Below, piece by piece: positions 46,132 to 54,769 of a stretch of DNA of 64,000 nt (its first letter is position 1; each line of letters opens with the position of its first letter). The notes beneath the pieces are model-generated. The model had not been told where the DNA came from. It made no database searches and saw only the letters and a program-made list of their open reading frames with translations. The DNA comes from Candidatus Gastranaerophilales bacterium (GTDB lineage: Bacteria; Cyanobacteriota; Vampirovibrionia; Gastranaerophilales; Gastranaerophilaceae): contig CALUUN010000034.1 in the NCBI GenBank assembly GCA_944323995.1, forward strand, positions 1-64,000, written 5' to 3'. The position numbers were made by a program, and so were the translations under genes.

Positions 46132-47169
46132 ATTATTATCAGGTTGACACATGCACATATAATCGGAACAATTATCGCCTATATTCTCGGCGTATTTCTG
46201 GTTCCTCTGGTAATAAGTTTTTCTAAAAAAGAAGGACTTGTCGATGTTCCGAACGAACGCAAAATCCATACAAAACCGATTTCACGCATCGGAGGCGTTG
46301 CGATTTGGACAAGTACAATGCTTACTTTTTTATGCCTTGTGTTTTTAAGTTATTACCCGTACGGCAGTCTTTTGTCGGGAATTTTGCTCGGAAGTTCTCT
46401 GATGTTTCTGCTCGGGCTTGTTGATGATGTATACGGACTCGGTGCAAAATTTAAACTGTTTATACAGGTGGCAATTGCTACGCTTGTTTATCTTCTGGGA
46501 GTTCAAATAAATGAAATTCCGCTTTTCGGCGGGATTGATTTAGGAATTTTTTCTTATCCGATTACCTTGTTATGGATTGTCGGGATAAGCAATGCGGTCA
46601 ATTTTATTGACGGAGTTGACGGACTTGCGGGTTCTGTTGTTACGGTTAACGCTATTACCCTTGCAATTATTGCGGTTGCAATGACGCCGTCCAACCCGAT
46701 AAGTGCTTTAATCGGATTTATTCTAGCAGGTTCCATGCTTGCGTTTTTGACTTATAACTTTAATCCTGCAAAAATCTTCATGGGCGACAGCGGTGCGTTG
46801 TTTTCGGGATTTTTGCTTGCGGCAATATCAATTACCGGCGTTATGAAAGCTGCAACACTTGCGATTATTCTGCCGTTTGTGGTTCTGGCGGTGCCGATTA
46901 TGGATATTACCTATTCCTCTTTAAGAAGAATTTATAAGGGGCAATCTCCCTTTGTGGCCGACGCAGAACACATTCACCACAAACTCTTGCATGCCGGATT
47001 CTCCCAGAAAAAAACCGTCGTTATCCTCACATCGGTTGCAATTATTGCCGGTGCGCTTGCATCTCTGTTTTTGGGAACAAATACCATTAAACACTACTTT
47101 ATGTATATTCTTGCTATTGTGTTAATAATGTTTGCCCTGAATTTGATAAAACTCTTGACAAAAAAGTAA
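46132..47169 (+). CDS. Undecaprenyl-phosphate sugar-1-phosphate transferase (WecA/TagO/MraY family)
   Basis: A roughly 340-residue membrane enzyme with about 11 hydrophobic segments. Signatures are DVPNERKIHTKPISRIGG (first cytosolic loop), LGLVDDVYGL (the DD pair), NAVNFIDGVDGLAG, FMGDSGAL and a His-rich loop EHIHHKLL. It would transfer GlcNAc-1-P or a similar sugar to undecaprenyl phosphate, starting surface glycans. The start is uncertain: no ATG is in frame. TTG at 46144 is about 19 bases from AAAGGGAG, while ATT at 46132 or 46135 has normal spacing. Confidence 0.9.
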   Translation: MIIRLTHAHIIGTIIAYILGVFLVPLVISFSKKEGLVDVPNERKIHTKPISRIGGVAIWTSTMLTFLCLVFLSYYPYGSLLSGILLGSSLMFLLGLVDDVYGLGAKFKLFIQVAIATLVYLLGVQINEIPLFGGIDLGIFSYPITLLWIVGISNAVNFIDGVDGLAGSVVTVNAITLAIIAVAMTPSNPISALIGFILAGSMLAFLTYNFNPAKIFMGDSGALFSGFLLAAISITGVMKAATLAIILPFVVLAVPIMDITYSSLRRIYKGQSPFVADAEHIHHKLLHAGFSQKKTVVILTSVAIIAGALASLFLGTNTIKHYFMYILAIVLIMFALNLIKLLTKK

Positions 47170-47324
47170 TTATCGTTTATAATGCACTACGAACCAAAGA
47201 TTTTATAACTCAGTTTTAAATAGTGTTTATTTAAAATATTTAAGTGTAAATCTTGCCATATTATAAAAAACGGAATTTATTTTTTAAAGTTCCGGCAGGT
47301 ACACGTATAAAAAGGATTTATATT

Positions 47325-47720
47325 ATGACAGTACAGAGAGTGGAAGAAAATCAATCAGGATTGGTACACGGAATGCAGGCAGCAGCAGCCGGCGCCGTTG
47401 CGGGTTATGCCGCAAAGTATGCTTTGCCGCTGACAAGTCAGGAGATGGATACGGATTACAAACATGTCGTCAATCTGATTAAAAGAAATACTATTAAATC
47501 AAAACATGAGTTTATGAAGGAAATCAAGGATTTGCCGTCAAGATCTCTGGCACAGGATGCGTTTATAGCTTCTTCAAAAGATTTTGCAAAACGCAGCGTC
47601 TGCACTTACAACCTTGCGCTGAAAAAAATCAGACCGGCCGCACCGTTTATTATTGCAGGTGCTGTCACAGGACTTCTCACATCATTTGTCAGCAACGTAT
47701 TGAGAACTGATGTTAATTAA
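47325..47720 (+). CDS. Small protein with two hydrophobic segments
   Basis: A 131-residue protein. An Ala/Gly-rich segment at about residues 17-35 and another at 103-125 could span or associate with a membrane; the middle is charged and helical. AAAAAGGA sits before the ATG at 47325, which is preferred over upstream in-frame codons. Its last eight bases overlap the end of tyrA on the other strand. Unknown family. Confidence 0.55.
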   Translation: MTVQRVEENQSGLVHGMQAAAAGAVAGYAAKYALPLTSQEMDTDYKHVVNLIKRNTIKSKHEFMKEIKDLPSRSLAQDAFIASSKDFAKRSVCTYNLALKKIRPAAPFIIAGAVTGLLTSFVSNVLRTDVN

Positions 47721-48480
47721 ACATTTTTTGGCGTTCTGATTTAATTTGTTTTATTGTTTCGGCGTAATTTTTGCCTGTCAAATCTCCGAGCGATTTGTAG
47801 AGTTTCAAAATTGCTGTTTGAATATTTTCCGCATTCATATTAACCATATCGCATGCCATCTCCTCATTTGACATTGCAAGACGTGTCATATCACGGAAGC
47901 CCGAGGAGGCAATATTAAGCGCAAGTTTGTTTTCGCTTGCCGCTAAAAAAAGCGCCTGTGCAACCACCATGGGCATGTGCGAAATGAGAGCAACCGCCTG
48001 ATCATGTTCTTTCGGCGTTGTAATAACAGGCTCTGCGCCCATTTTTTTTATTAAACTTTCAAGAGTTATTCTGGCTTCTTTCGGAACTATAAAACAAGGT
48101 GTCAGAACCCATTTTGCCCCTTTAAAAAGTCCGTCAAAAGAGTTTTCAAATCCTCTGTGCTCGGTTCCAGCCATCGGATGTGACGGGATAAAAATATAGG
48201 GCCGCTGCTTTTGACAGACAAAAGTTTTCAGGCTGCAAACATCGGTTACTATGGTATCCGGACTCAAAACATGTTCAAGCGTATCAAGAACCTCAAGCGT
48301 CTTATTCATTGCCGTGCAGACAAAAACAACTTTACAGTCTTTCAAAATATTATAATCCGCCGTAATATTCGGCAAAAAACCCTGCATGGAATTTGAAACC
48401 GCACAAACATCATACCCTGATGCCGTGAGCGACTTGAAAACAGACCCGCCTATAAGACCTAAACCTACAATTCCGATCAT
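47713..48480 (-). CDS. tyrA: Prephenate/arogenate dehydrogenase
   Basis: A 255-residue NAD(P)-binding dehydrogenase of tyrosine synthesis. GIVGLGLIGGSVFKSL is the Rossmann motif. PSHPMAGTEHRGFENS holds the substrate-binding His, and HDQAVALISHMPMVVAQALF is the conserved helix. There is no ACT domain, so no built-in tyrosine control. Length typical for a single-domain enzyme. Monocistronic. Confidence 0.93.
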   Translation of the reverse strand: MIGIVGLGLIGGSVFKSLTASGYDVCAVSNSMQGFLPNITADYNILKDCKVVFVCTAMNKTLEVLDTLEHVLSPDTIVTDVCSLKTFVCQKQRPYIFIPSHPMAGTEHRGFENSFDGLFKGAKWVLTPCFIVPKEARITLESLIKKMGAEPVITTPKEHDQAVALISHMPMVVAQALFLAASENKLALNIASSGFRDMTRLAMSNEEMACDMVNMNAENIQTAILKLYKSLGDLTGKNYAETIKQIKSERQKMFN

Positions 48481-48541
48481 AAATTTATTGTAGCATATTT
48501 TTTCAGGATTACAAGTTTATTTACATTATTGATTTGCCGCT

Positions 48542-48566
48542 AAAAAAGCCCCGATATCGGGGCTTT
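48542..48566 (-). terminator. fabF terminator
   Basis: Hairpin AAAGCCCCGAT/ATCGGGGCTTT with six Ts on the minus strand, directly after the fabF stop. Confidence 0.85.
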
Positions 48567-48569
48567 CAA

Positions 48570-49820
48570 CTAAATTTCTTTAAATACTAACGAAGCGTTT
48601 TGTCCTCCAAATCCGAAAGAATTTGAAAGCGCCGCATGCACTTCAGCCTTTTGAGCCTTGTGAGGAACATAATTCAAATCACCGACTTTTTCGTCCTGAT
48701 TGTCAAGATTAATTGTCGGAGGAACTATATTTTCATTAATTGTTTTGACACATGCAATTGCTTCAATAGCACCGGTTGCACCGAGAACATGTCCGTGCAT
48801 TGATTTTGTAGAACTTACTCGCAAGTTCGGATTTTGCTGTTTATTGCCGAACAATCTTTCGATTGCGTTTGATTCGGCAATATCTCCGAGTCCCGTGCTT
48901 GTTCCGTGTGCGTTAATATATTGAATGTCGCCGGTTTTCAAACCTGCATCCATAAGCGCAAATTCCATGGATTTTGTAGCACCTTTGCCGTCCGGACACG
49001 GAGCAACAACATCATAAGCGTCAGCTGTCTGGCCGTAGCCGGCAATTTCCGCATAAATTTTAGCGCCGCGTTTTTTGGCATGTTCATATTCTTCAAGAAC
49101 CAGAACGCCTGCACCTTCAGACATTACAAAACCGTCACGGTCTTTGTCAAACGGACGTGATGCTTTTTCGGGTTCGTCATTTCTGTGCGAAAGCGTTCTT
49201 GCACTTGCAAACGCTCCGATACCGACATCACAAATTGTTGCCTCTGTACCGCCTGCAACAACAATATCTGCATCTCCGTATTGAATTGTTCTGAATGCAT
49301 CACCGATTGTATGGGTTCCGGTTGCGCAAGCTGAAACTACAACTTTGTTTACACCTTTATAACCGTACTTGATTGAAATTCTTCCTGACGGCATGTTTAC
49401 AATCATCATAGGAATCGTAAACGGTGAACATTTGTTCGGGCCTTTTTCCAGAATACGGACATGGTTTTCTTCAAAAGTTCTGAAACCGCCGGCTGCGGAA
49501 CTTACCATAACACCTATTCTGTATGGGTCAACATCATTTACTTCAGCCAGTTTTGCATCGGCAATAGCTTCATCTGCAGCCACCATGGCAAATTGAATAA
49601 ATCTGTCCATTCTTTTGGCTTCTTTCGGATCCAGATATTGTTCAGGATCAAAATCTTTGACTTCGCCTGAAATCTTCACAACATGTTTTGATATATCTAT
49701 GGATTCGGAAGTGCTGATTCCGCTTTTACCTTCAACCAGGCTGTTCCACAACTTATCAACGCCCACACCAAATGGTGAAACCGCTCCCAGCCCTGTGATT
49801 ACTACTCTTCTTTTCATCAT
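48570..49820 (-). CDS. fabF: 3-oxoacyl-ACP synthase II (FabF)
   Basis: A 416-residue condensing enzyme of fatty-acid elongation. It has VITGLGAVSPFGVG at the N-terminus, the nucleophile Cys in VSACATGTHTIG, and the two catalytic His in INAHGTSTGLGD and SMHGHVLGA. AAAGGGATTAGAG precedes ATGATG; either Met may be used. It follows acpP on the same strand, with a 12-base hairpin between them. Confidence 0.97.
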   Translation of the reverse strand: MMKRRVVITGLGAVSPFGVGVDKLWNSLVEGKSGISTSESIDISKHVVKISGEVKDFDPEQYLDPKEAKRMDRFIQFAMVAADEAIADAKLAEVNDVDPYRIGVMVSSAAGGFRTFEENHVRILEKGPNKCSPFTIPMMIVNMPSGRISIKYGYKGVNKVVVSACATGTHTIGDAFRTIQYGDADIVVAGGTEATICDVGIGAFASARTLSHRNDEPEKASRPFDKDRDGFVMSEGAGVLVLEEYEHAKKRGAKIYAEIAGYGQTADAYDVVAPCPDGKGATKSMEFALMDAGLKTGDIQYINAHGTSTGLGDIAESNAIERLFGNKQQNPNLRVSSTKSMHGHVLGATGAIEAIACVKTINENIVPPTINLDNQDEKVGDLNYVPHKAQKAEVHAALSNSFGFGGQNASLVFKEI

Positions 49821-49844
49821 CTCTAATCCCTTTATAATAAATAT

Positions 49845-49875
49845 GCGAGAATGAGAGAATATTTCTCACTCTCGC
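49845..49875 (-). promoter_or_regulatory. Hairpin in the acpP-fabF gap
   Basis: Arms GCGAGAGTGAGA and TCTCATTCTCGC pair over 12 bases (one G-U) around a seven-base loop, with no T-run. It is not a terminator; it may be a processing site that lets acpP and fabF be expressed at different levels. Confidence 0.55.
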
Positions 49876-49906
49876 AAACTTTTCAACGAATAAATTATTT
49901 ATTCAA

Positions 49907-50137
49907 TTATGAGTGTGAATCAATGTAATTTACAGCGTCTTGAACTGTCTGGATTTTTTCAGCTTCTTCATCAGGAATTTCGCAGCCGAATTCTTCTTCA
50001 AAAGCCATTACCAATTCAACAGTATCAAGTGAATCTGCACCCAAATCAGCTGTAAAGCTGGCTTGCGGAGTAACTAATGCTTCATCTACGCTTAATTGAT
50101 CTACTACAACTTTTTTAACTTTTTCAAATGTACTCAT
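49907..50137 (-). CDS. acpP: Acyl carrier protein
   Basis: A 76-residue acidic carrier with the phosphopantetheine serine in [22 protein letters not shown] precedes the ATG. It sits between fabG and fabF. An inverted repeat lies in its leader and a terminator separates it from fabG, so it has its own promoter (TATAAT near 50191). Confidence 0.98.
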   Translation of the reverse strand: MSTFEKVKKVVVDQLSVDEALVTPQASFTADLGADSLDTVELVMAFEEEFGCEIPDEEAEKIQTVQDAVNYIDSHS

Positions 50138-50155
50138 TTCTTCTTCCTCATTAAT

Positions 50156-50168
50156 TAGTGTATCACTA
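50156..50168. promoter_or_regulatory. Inverted repeat in the acpP leader
   Basis: TAGTG-TAT-CACTA, a perfect 13-base dyad about 20 bases before the acpP start and downstream of the -10 box. A possible operator for a fatty-acid regulator. Confidence 0.45.
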
Positions 50169-50266
50169 CTTCGTCATTTTTAATTATACTATTTAAAGAT
50201 AAATTTGCAACCGATTTAAAAAATTGTTACATTTTAATCTGCAAAAGCATAAACAATTCAAGAATT

Positions 50267-50294
50267 AAAAAGGGAAACATTAGTTTCCCTTTTT
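50267..50294. terminator. Terminator after fabG
   Basis: AAAAAGGGAAAC/GTTTCCCTTTTT hairpin with ATTA-type loop; T-run on both strands. Separates fabG-fabD transcription from acpP. Confidence 0.8.
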
Positions 50295-50311
50295 ACATGA
50301 TGTTCAAAAAA

Positions 50312-51043
50312 TTATAACATCAAACCGCCTGCAACTTCGATAGCCTGACCGGTTACGTAGTCGGTATCAAGTGCGAGGAATTTAACAACTTTGGCGATAT
50401 CTTCCGGAGTTCCGAGTCGTTTCATCGGAATAGCTTTTAAGTATTCATCAATATTCGGAAGTTCAGCTGTCATTGCAGTTTGAATAAATCCGGGACATAC
50501 AGCGTTAACTCTGATGTTTCTTGAGCCGAATTCTTTTGCAAGAGTTTGAGTCAAACCGATCAAACCGGCTTTTGAAGCGGAGTAGTTAGCCTGTCCTGCG
50601 TTGCCGTGGCGTCCTACAATACTTGACATGTTGATGATTGAACCCTGACGGGCTTTTGTCATGTGTTTAATTACGGCATGAGTTACGCAATATGCGCTTG
50701 TAAGGTTGATTTTGATAACTCTTTCCCACTGTTCCATATCCATTCTTAAGAACAGACCGTCTTTTGTAATACCGGCGTTGTTGAGCAAAATATCAATTTT
50801 TCCGTGTTCGGCAATCATTTTGTCAACGTTTTCTTTTACGGCTTCATCATTTGATACGTCAAAGCTGTAAAAATAAGCATTCACACCGCAAGCCTTGATT
50901 TCGTCAAGTGCCGGCTGAGCTTTTTCAGCGTCACAAATATCGTTAATAATAATGTCGCAGCCTGCTTTTGCAAGTTCCAACGCGCAAGCAAGACCTATAC
51001 CGCGTGAGCCGCCCGTAATTAAAGCAATTTTTCTTTCTGTCAT
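50312..51043 (-). CDS. fabG: 3-oxoacyl-ACP reductase (FabG)
   Basis: A 243-residue short-chain dehydrogenase. ALITGGSRGIGLA is the NADPH loop, NNAGITKDG is present, and the catalytic Ser/Tyr/Lys lie in NMSSIVGRHGNAGQANYSAS, where YSASK is the Y-x3-K motif. GAGAAAAG precedes the ATG. It reduces 3-oxoacyl-ACP in elongation. It follows fabD by 21 bases. Confidence 0.96.
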   Translation of the reverse strand: MTERKIALITGGSRGIGLACALELAKAGCDIIINDICDAEKAQPALDEIKACGVNAYFYSFDVSNDEAVKENVDKMIAEHGKIDILLNNAGITKDGLFLRMDMEQWERVIKINLTSAYCVTHAVIKHMTKARQGSIINMSSIVGRHGNAGQANYSASKAGLIGLTQTLAKEFGSRNIRVNAVCPGFIQTAMTAELPNIDEYLKAIPMKRLGTPEDIAKVVKFLALDTDYVTGQAIEVAGGLML

Positions 51044-51064
51044 TAACTTTTCTCCTTATTTTTT

Positions 51065-52018
51065 CTATACACCTGCCATCAGTTCACTAAGGGCAGAAAC
51101 AGCAGCATCCAGAGATGCCTTGTCATACACATTATAAACAACCGCATCCGGAGCAATTTTTTTGTTCAAGCCTGCCAGAACTTTGCCCGGGCCGATTTCT
51201 ATGAAGATTTCAACACCTTCCGATACCATTTTTTCAATAGTTTGAGTCCAGTGAACGGATGAATAAATCTGCTGAGGCATTTTTCTTCTGAAATCTTCGC
51301 TTTCTGTGGTTTCTTCCGCATCAACGTTTGTTATAACAGGAATTGATGCATTATTCAAATCCAAATTTGATACAAATGAAGCAAATTCTTTGCCTGCGTT
51401 TTCCATATATTTGGAATGGAAAGCGCCTGAAACAGCCAGAGGCACGACACGTCTTACGCCGTTTTGAAGCATATAATCAGATGCAGCCTTAACCGCAGCT
51501 TCATCACCCGTAATAACCACCTGCGAAGGTGAATTATAATTTGCAACGTCAACGTAGCCTATTTTTGAGCCTTCAATAAGACCCGCTTTTAACTGTTCTT
51601 CTGATGCGTTCAAAACAGCAGCCATTGCGCCGCCTTTTGTTGAACCCATCAAGTCAGCTCTTTTTTGAATTGCTTTTAAAGCGGTTTCAAGCGGCATAAC
51701 ACCTGCCGCATACATGGCACAGTATTCTCCCAGACTGTGTCCGGCTGTATAATCGGGTTCTATATTAATTTCGGATTTCAATGCTTCCATTGCCGCGATT
51801 GACATTGTAACTATTGCAGGCTGTGTGTTAACAGTCTGTTTTAAATCTTCCTCGGGGCCTTCAAAACATATTTTTGAAATATTTTTGCCTAAAGTTGAAT
51901 CCGCAGTGTCAAAAACATTTTTTGCACATTCATAATTTTCATACAAATCTTTTCCCATTCCGACGCTCTGTGAGCCCTGTCCCGGAAATAAAAAAGCAAT
52001 CTTTTTACTCATAAACAT
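51065..52018 (-). CDS. fabD: Malonyl-CoA:ACP transacylase (FabD)
   Basis: A 317-residue acyltransferase. FLFPGQGSQSVGMG and the nucleophile motif GHSLGEYCAMY are clear, and the catalytic His lies in VSGAFHSKYM. It loads ACP with malonate. GAGAGGGATA lies before ATG-TTT-ATG; the first or third codon may be used. It is the first gene of the fab cluster in transcription order, with its own promoter. Confidence 0.96.
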   Translation of the reverse strand: MFMSKKIAFLFPGQGSQSVGMGKDLYENYECAKNVFDTADSTLGKNISKICFEGPEEDLKQTVNTQPAIVTMSIAAMEALKSEINIEPDYTAGHSLGEYCAMYAAGVMPLETALKAIQKRADLMGSTKGGAMAAVLNASEEQLKAGLIEGSKIGYVDVANYNSPSQVVITGDEAAVKAASDYMLQNGVRRVVPLAVSGAFHSKYMENAGKEFASFVSNLDLNNASIPVITNVDAEETTESEDFRRKMPQQIYSSVHWTQTIEKMVSEGVEIFIEIGPGKVLAGLNKKIAPDAVVYNVYDKASLDAAVSALSELMAGV

Positions 52019-52044
52019 TATCCCTCTCGCTATCTTTTTATTTA

Positions 52045-52072
52045 ATTATACAAAAAACATACGAAAAGTAAA
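52045..52072 (-). promoter_or_regulatory. Promoter of fabD-fabG
   Basis: On the minus strand TTTACT (52072-52067), 16-base spacer, TATAAT (52050-52045). No FapR-type operator was recognised beside it. Confidence 0.55.
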
Positions 52073-52219
52073 TCCGGCGTTACATGCTGTTATAAAACTT
52101 AATGAGCATGTGCCGGAAAGTTTTCTGATAACAAAATTTAAAGGTTGCAAAATGTTAACATCCAAAAACCGCTGTATAGCCGGAAAACCGATTTATTTGT
52201 CAATTCCGGTGTTTTTTTT
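52073..52219 (+). promoter_or_regulatory. Structured gap before the GH57 gene
   Basis: Two elements on the plus strand. The first is an imperfect hairpin CCGGC..ACATGCT / AGCATGT..GCCGG at 52074-52116. The second is a terminator-like hairpin CCGGAA/TTCCGG at 52180-52209 followed by eight Ts (52212-52219). A TATAAT follows before the GH57 start. This could be a small RNA ending before the gene, or a leader with an attenuator. Confidence 0.4.
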
Positions 52220-52260
52220 GCAAAATAATGCTATAATAATTTCATCAGGAAAAATATCTT

Positions 52261-54495
52261 ATGATGAGCAAAACAAAAAAGTTATCAATTGCATTCTACT
52301 GGCATATGCACCAGCCTGTTTATCAATTAAGTCCTGACGGTGATTATCTTATGCCGTGGGTCAGACTTCATGCCGTAAAAGATTATCTTGACATGGTTGA
52401 AATTCTGGACAAATTCAAAAGACTTAAACTCAATTTTAACCTTGTTCCGGTACTTTTGGATTGTATAATTGATTATGCCGAACACGGCATGCATGATATT
52501 CATTCAAGGCTTACCGTAACTCCGGTTGATATGCTCTCTGATGATGCAAAACTTTTTATCATAAACAACTTTTTTGATGCAAATTATCAATCAATGATTT
52601 TTCCGCAGGAAGAATACAGCCGGCTTTATCATAAAATTCAATCAAATCCCGATGCCGGAATTAATATTTTTACAGATCAGGAATATTCAGACTTAATGGC
52701 ACTGTTTAATCTGGCATGGTTTGACCCTGTTCACAGAACAAAGTACCCCGAAATTAAAAAACTCTATAAAAAAGGCCACGGCTATACACTTGATGACAGA
52801 ATAAGAATTATTGAACTCCAGCGGGAAATTATGCGGCAGATTATACCCGCTTATAAAAAATATCTTGATAAAGGCAGAATTGAAATTACAACAAGCCCTT
52901 ATTATCATCCGATTTTGCCTATTTTGCTGGATAACAGAAGTATTAAAAAAACTACCGAAAACGCACCGCAAAATCTCAAAACATATCTTGACGGAAAAAT
53001 GCAAACCGCAATGGCGCTTGACAGAATTGAAGAACTTTTCGGCAAACGTCCGCGGGGCATATGGCCGTCCGAACAATGTGTAAGCCCGAAAACACTCTAT
53101 ATGCTTTCAACTCTCGGGGTTGAATGGACAATTTCGGATGAAGGGATTCTCTCCGATTCAATAAACTTTGAATTTATAAGGGATTTTAAAGGACATCTTG
53201 AAGATCCTTATCACCTGATGAAATCTTACAATTACAAATCAAGAAACAGAGATATCAAAATAATTTTCCGTGACGGAACTTTGCCCAATCTTATAAGTTT
53301 TGAATATCCGAACCACAATCCGATTGCTGCGGCAAACGACCTTTACGACAGGATAAAAGTTATTCAAAGCAAACTTTTGTCATCACCTGATTCAAACCAC
53401 CTTTTGACAATTGCAATGGACGGCGAAAACTGCTGGGAAAATTACATGGAAGACGGATTTTCATTCTTGAAAACTATTTATACTCTGCTTGAAAATGATG
53501 ATTCTGTCGAAACCGTTCTTATAAGCGATTATCTGGACAAAGAAAAATCTCACAGACCGCTTCCGAAAATAAGCTCCGGCTCCTGGATAAACAGGAACTT
53601 TAAATTGTGGATTGATGAACCGTTAAAAAATCTTGCGTGGAATTATCTTCAAAAAGTGCGGCATGATTTTTCAAAATTTGTTAAAGAATTTCCGCTCAAT
53701 CCGCACATTGAATACGCAAGGCGTGAGTTATTTATCTGTGAAGGCAGCGACTGGTTCTGGTGGTACGGTGAACCGAACGACTCCGGACGCGATAATATTT
53801 TTGATTATCTTTTCAGAGAACATTTAAAAAATATTTATATTTATCTTGGCAAAGAAGTCCCTGATTATCTTGAAGAACCGTTGACCAATGCGTTTACCAA
53901 ACCTTCAAGATATCCGAAATGCGAATTTACTCCTGAAATTGACGGGAATAAGGACAACGATTCATGGCTTAACGCAGGATGTATTGATATTCCGGACGGC
54001 CCCGTGCTTCGGGATTCTAAATTCTTCGACAGGATTTGCTACGGATATGATAAAGATAATTTTTACATTAGATTTTATCTGAATAAATACATCCTTGAAA
54101 ATCCGGAATCCAAGAAAAAAACTTATGAAATGTATATATATATGCGAAATACAAACAAAAAACATTCGCTTTCTCCAATCAGGTTAATAAACAAAACCGA
54201 AAACGTTCTGCCGCTGTTGAAAGAAAAATTCCACAACGAATTTGAAATATCAATTCAAAACGACGAATTAAAAACAGCGAGATTAATAAAATCTTTGCCG
54301 GGCAATATATGGATTTTGCAGCCGGAAAAAGAAATACGAATTGTTTACAACAACACGGTAGACATAAGTATTCCGTTTGATTTGTTAGGAACAGAACATT
54401 CCGAATTCCTTGAATTTATGTTTATAAGTGCAAATTCGGGAGTTAAAGAATATTGTATTCCTTATGAAATGCTCATAACTGTTCCGCGAATGTAA
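52261..54495 (+). CDS. GH57 glycoside hydrolase (amylase/glucanotransferase type)
   Basis: A 744-residue protein with the GH57 opening LSIAFYWHMHQPVYQL (metal/substrate His), then GIWPSEQCVSP with the catalytic Glu motif region, and LTIAMDGENCWENY with the catalytic Asp. A C-terminal beta-sandwich of about 170 residues follows. No signal peptide, so it acts on cytoplasmic glycogen or maltodextrin. TCAGGAAA precedes the ATG. Whether it is an amylopullulanase-like or a transferase member cannot be told here. Confidence 0.9.
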   Translation: MMSKTKKLSIAFYWHMHQPVYQLSPDGDYLMPWVRLHAVKDYLDMVEILDKFKRLKLNFNLVPVLLDCIIDYAEHGMHDIHSRLTVTPVDMLSDDAKLFIINNFFDANYQSMIFPQEEYSRLYHKIQSNPDAGINIFTDQEYSDLMALFNLAWFDPVHRTKYPEIKKLYKKGHGYTLDDRIRIIELQREIMRQIIPAYKKYLDKGRIEITTSPYYHPILPILLDNRSIKKTTENAPQNLKTYLDGKMQTAMALDRIEELFGKRPRGIWPSEQCVSPKTLYMLSTLGVEWTISDEGILSDSINFEFIRDFKGHLEDPYHLMKSYNYKSRNRDIKIIFRDGTLPNLISFEYPNHNPIAAANDLYDRIKVIQSKLLSSPDSNHLLTIAMDGENCWENYMEDGFSFLKTIYTLLENDDSVETVLISDYLDKEKSHRPLPKISSGSWINRNFKLWIDEPLKNLAWNYLQKVRHDFSKFVKEFPLNPHIEYARRELFICEGSDWFWWYGEPNDSGRDNIFDYLFREHLKNIYIYLGKEVPDYLEEPLTNAFTKPSRYPKCEFTPEIDGNKDNDSWLNAGCIDIPDGPVLRDSKFFDRICYGYDKDNFYIRFYLNKYILENPESKKKTYEMYIYMRNTNKKHSLSPIRLINKTENVLPLLKEKFHNEFEISIQNDELKTARLIKSLPGNIWILQPEKEIRIVYNNTVDISIPFDLLGTEHSEFLEFMFISANSGVKEYCIPYEMLITVPRM

Positions 54496-54573
54496 AATGT
54501 TGTAACATTTGTTCCGGAAACCTCAAAGTTTTCTTTTTTTTGTACGTTATTAATAAACAAACGGAGTCAGATA

Positions 54574-54759
54574 ATGGTTGATTTCTCAGACAAAATTCCA
54601 AACGGTTTGCCGAAACTTCCCGATAATTATTGGGAAATGCAGCACTATGAAAAAAATAACCAGCTTAATGAAACCAATATCTTTGATAATACCGTTAAAA
54701 CAAGCCTCAACGATATTACAAACGAAATTTCCATATTTAAAAAGCGAATAAATGAATAA
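54574..54759 (+). CDS. Small hypothetical protein (61 residues)
   Basis: A 61-residue acidic protein (MVDFSDKIPNGLPKLPDNYW start), with an Asn/Asp-rich middle and a helical end. ACGGAG lies ten bases before the ATG. It is convergent with the second prepilin gene. No family recognised. Confidence 0.55.
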   Translation: MVDFSDKIPNGLPKLPDNYWEMQHYEKNNQLNETNIFDNTVKTSLNDITNEISIFKKRINE

Positions 54760-54769
54760 GGTTAGATAA

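Noticed and set aside
52811-53083. 90-residue frame inside the GH57 gene
   Set aside because: Shadow of the GH57 coding sequence in another frame; no start signals.
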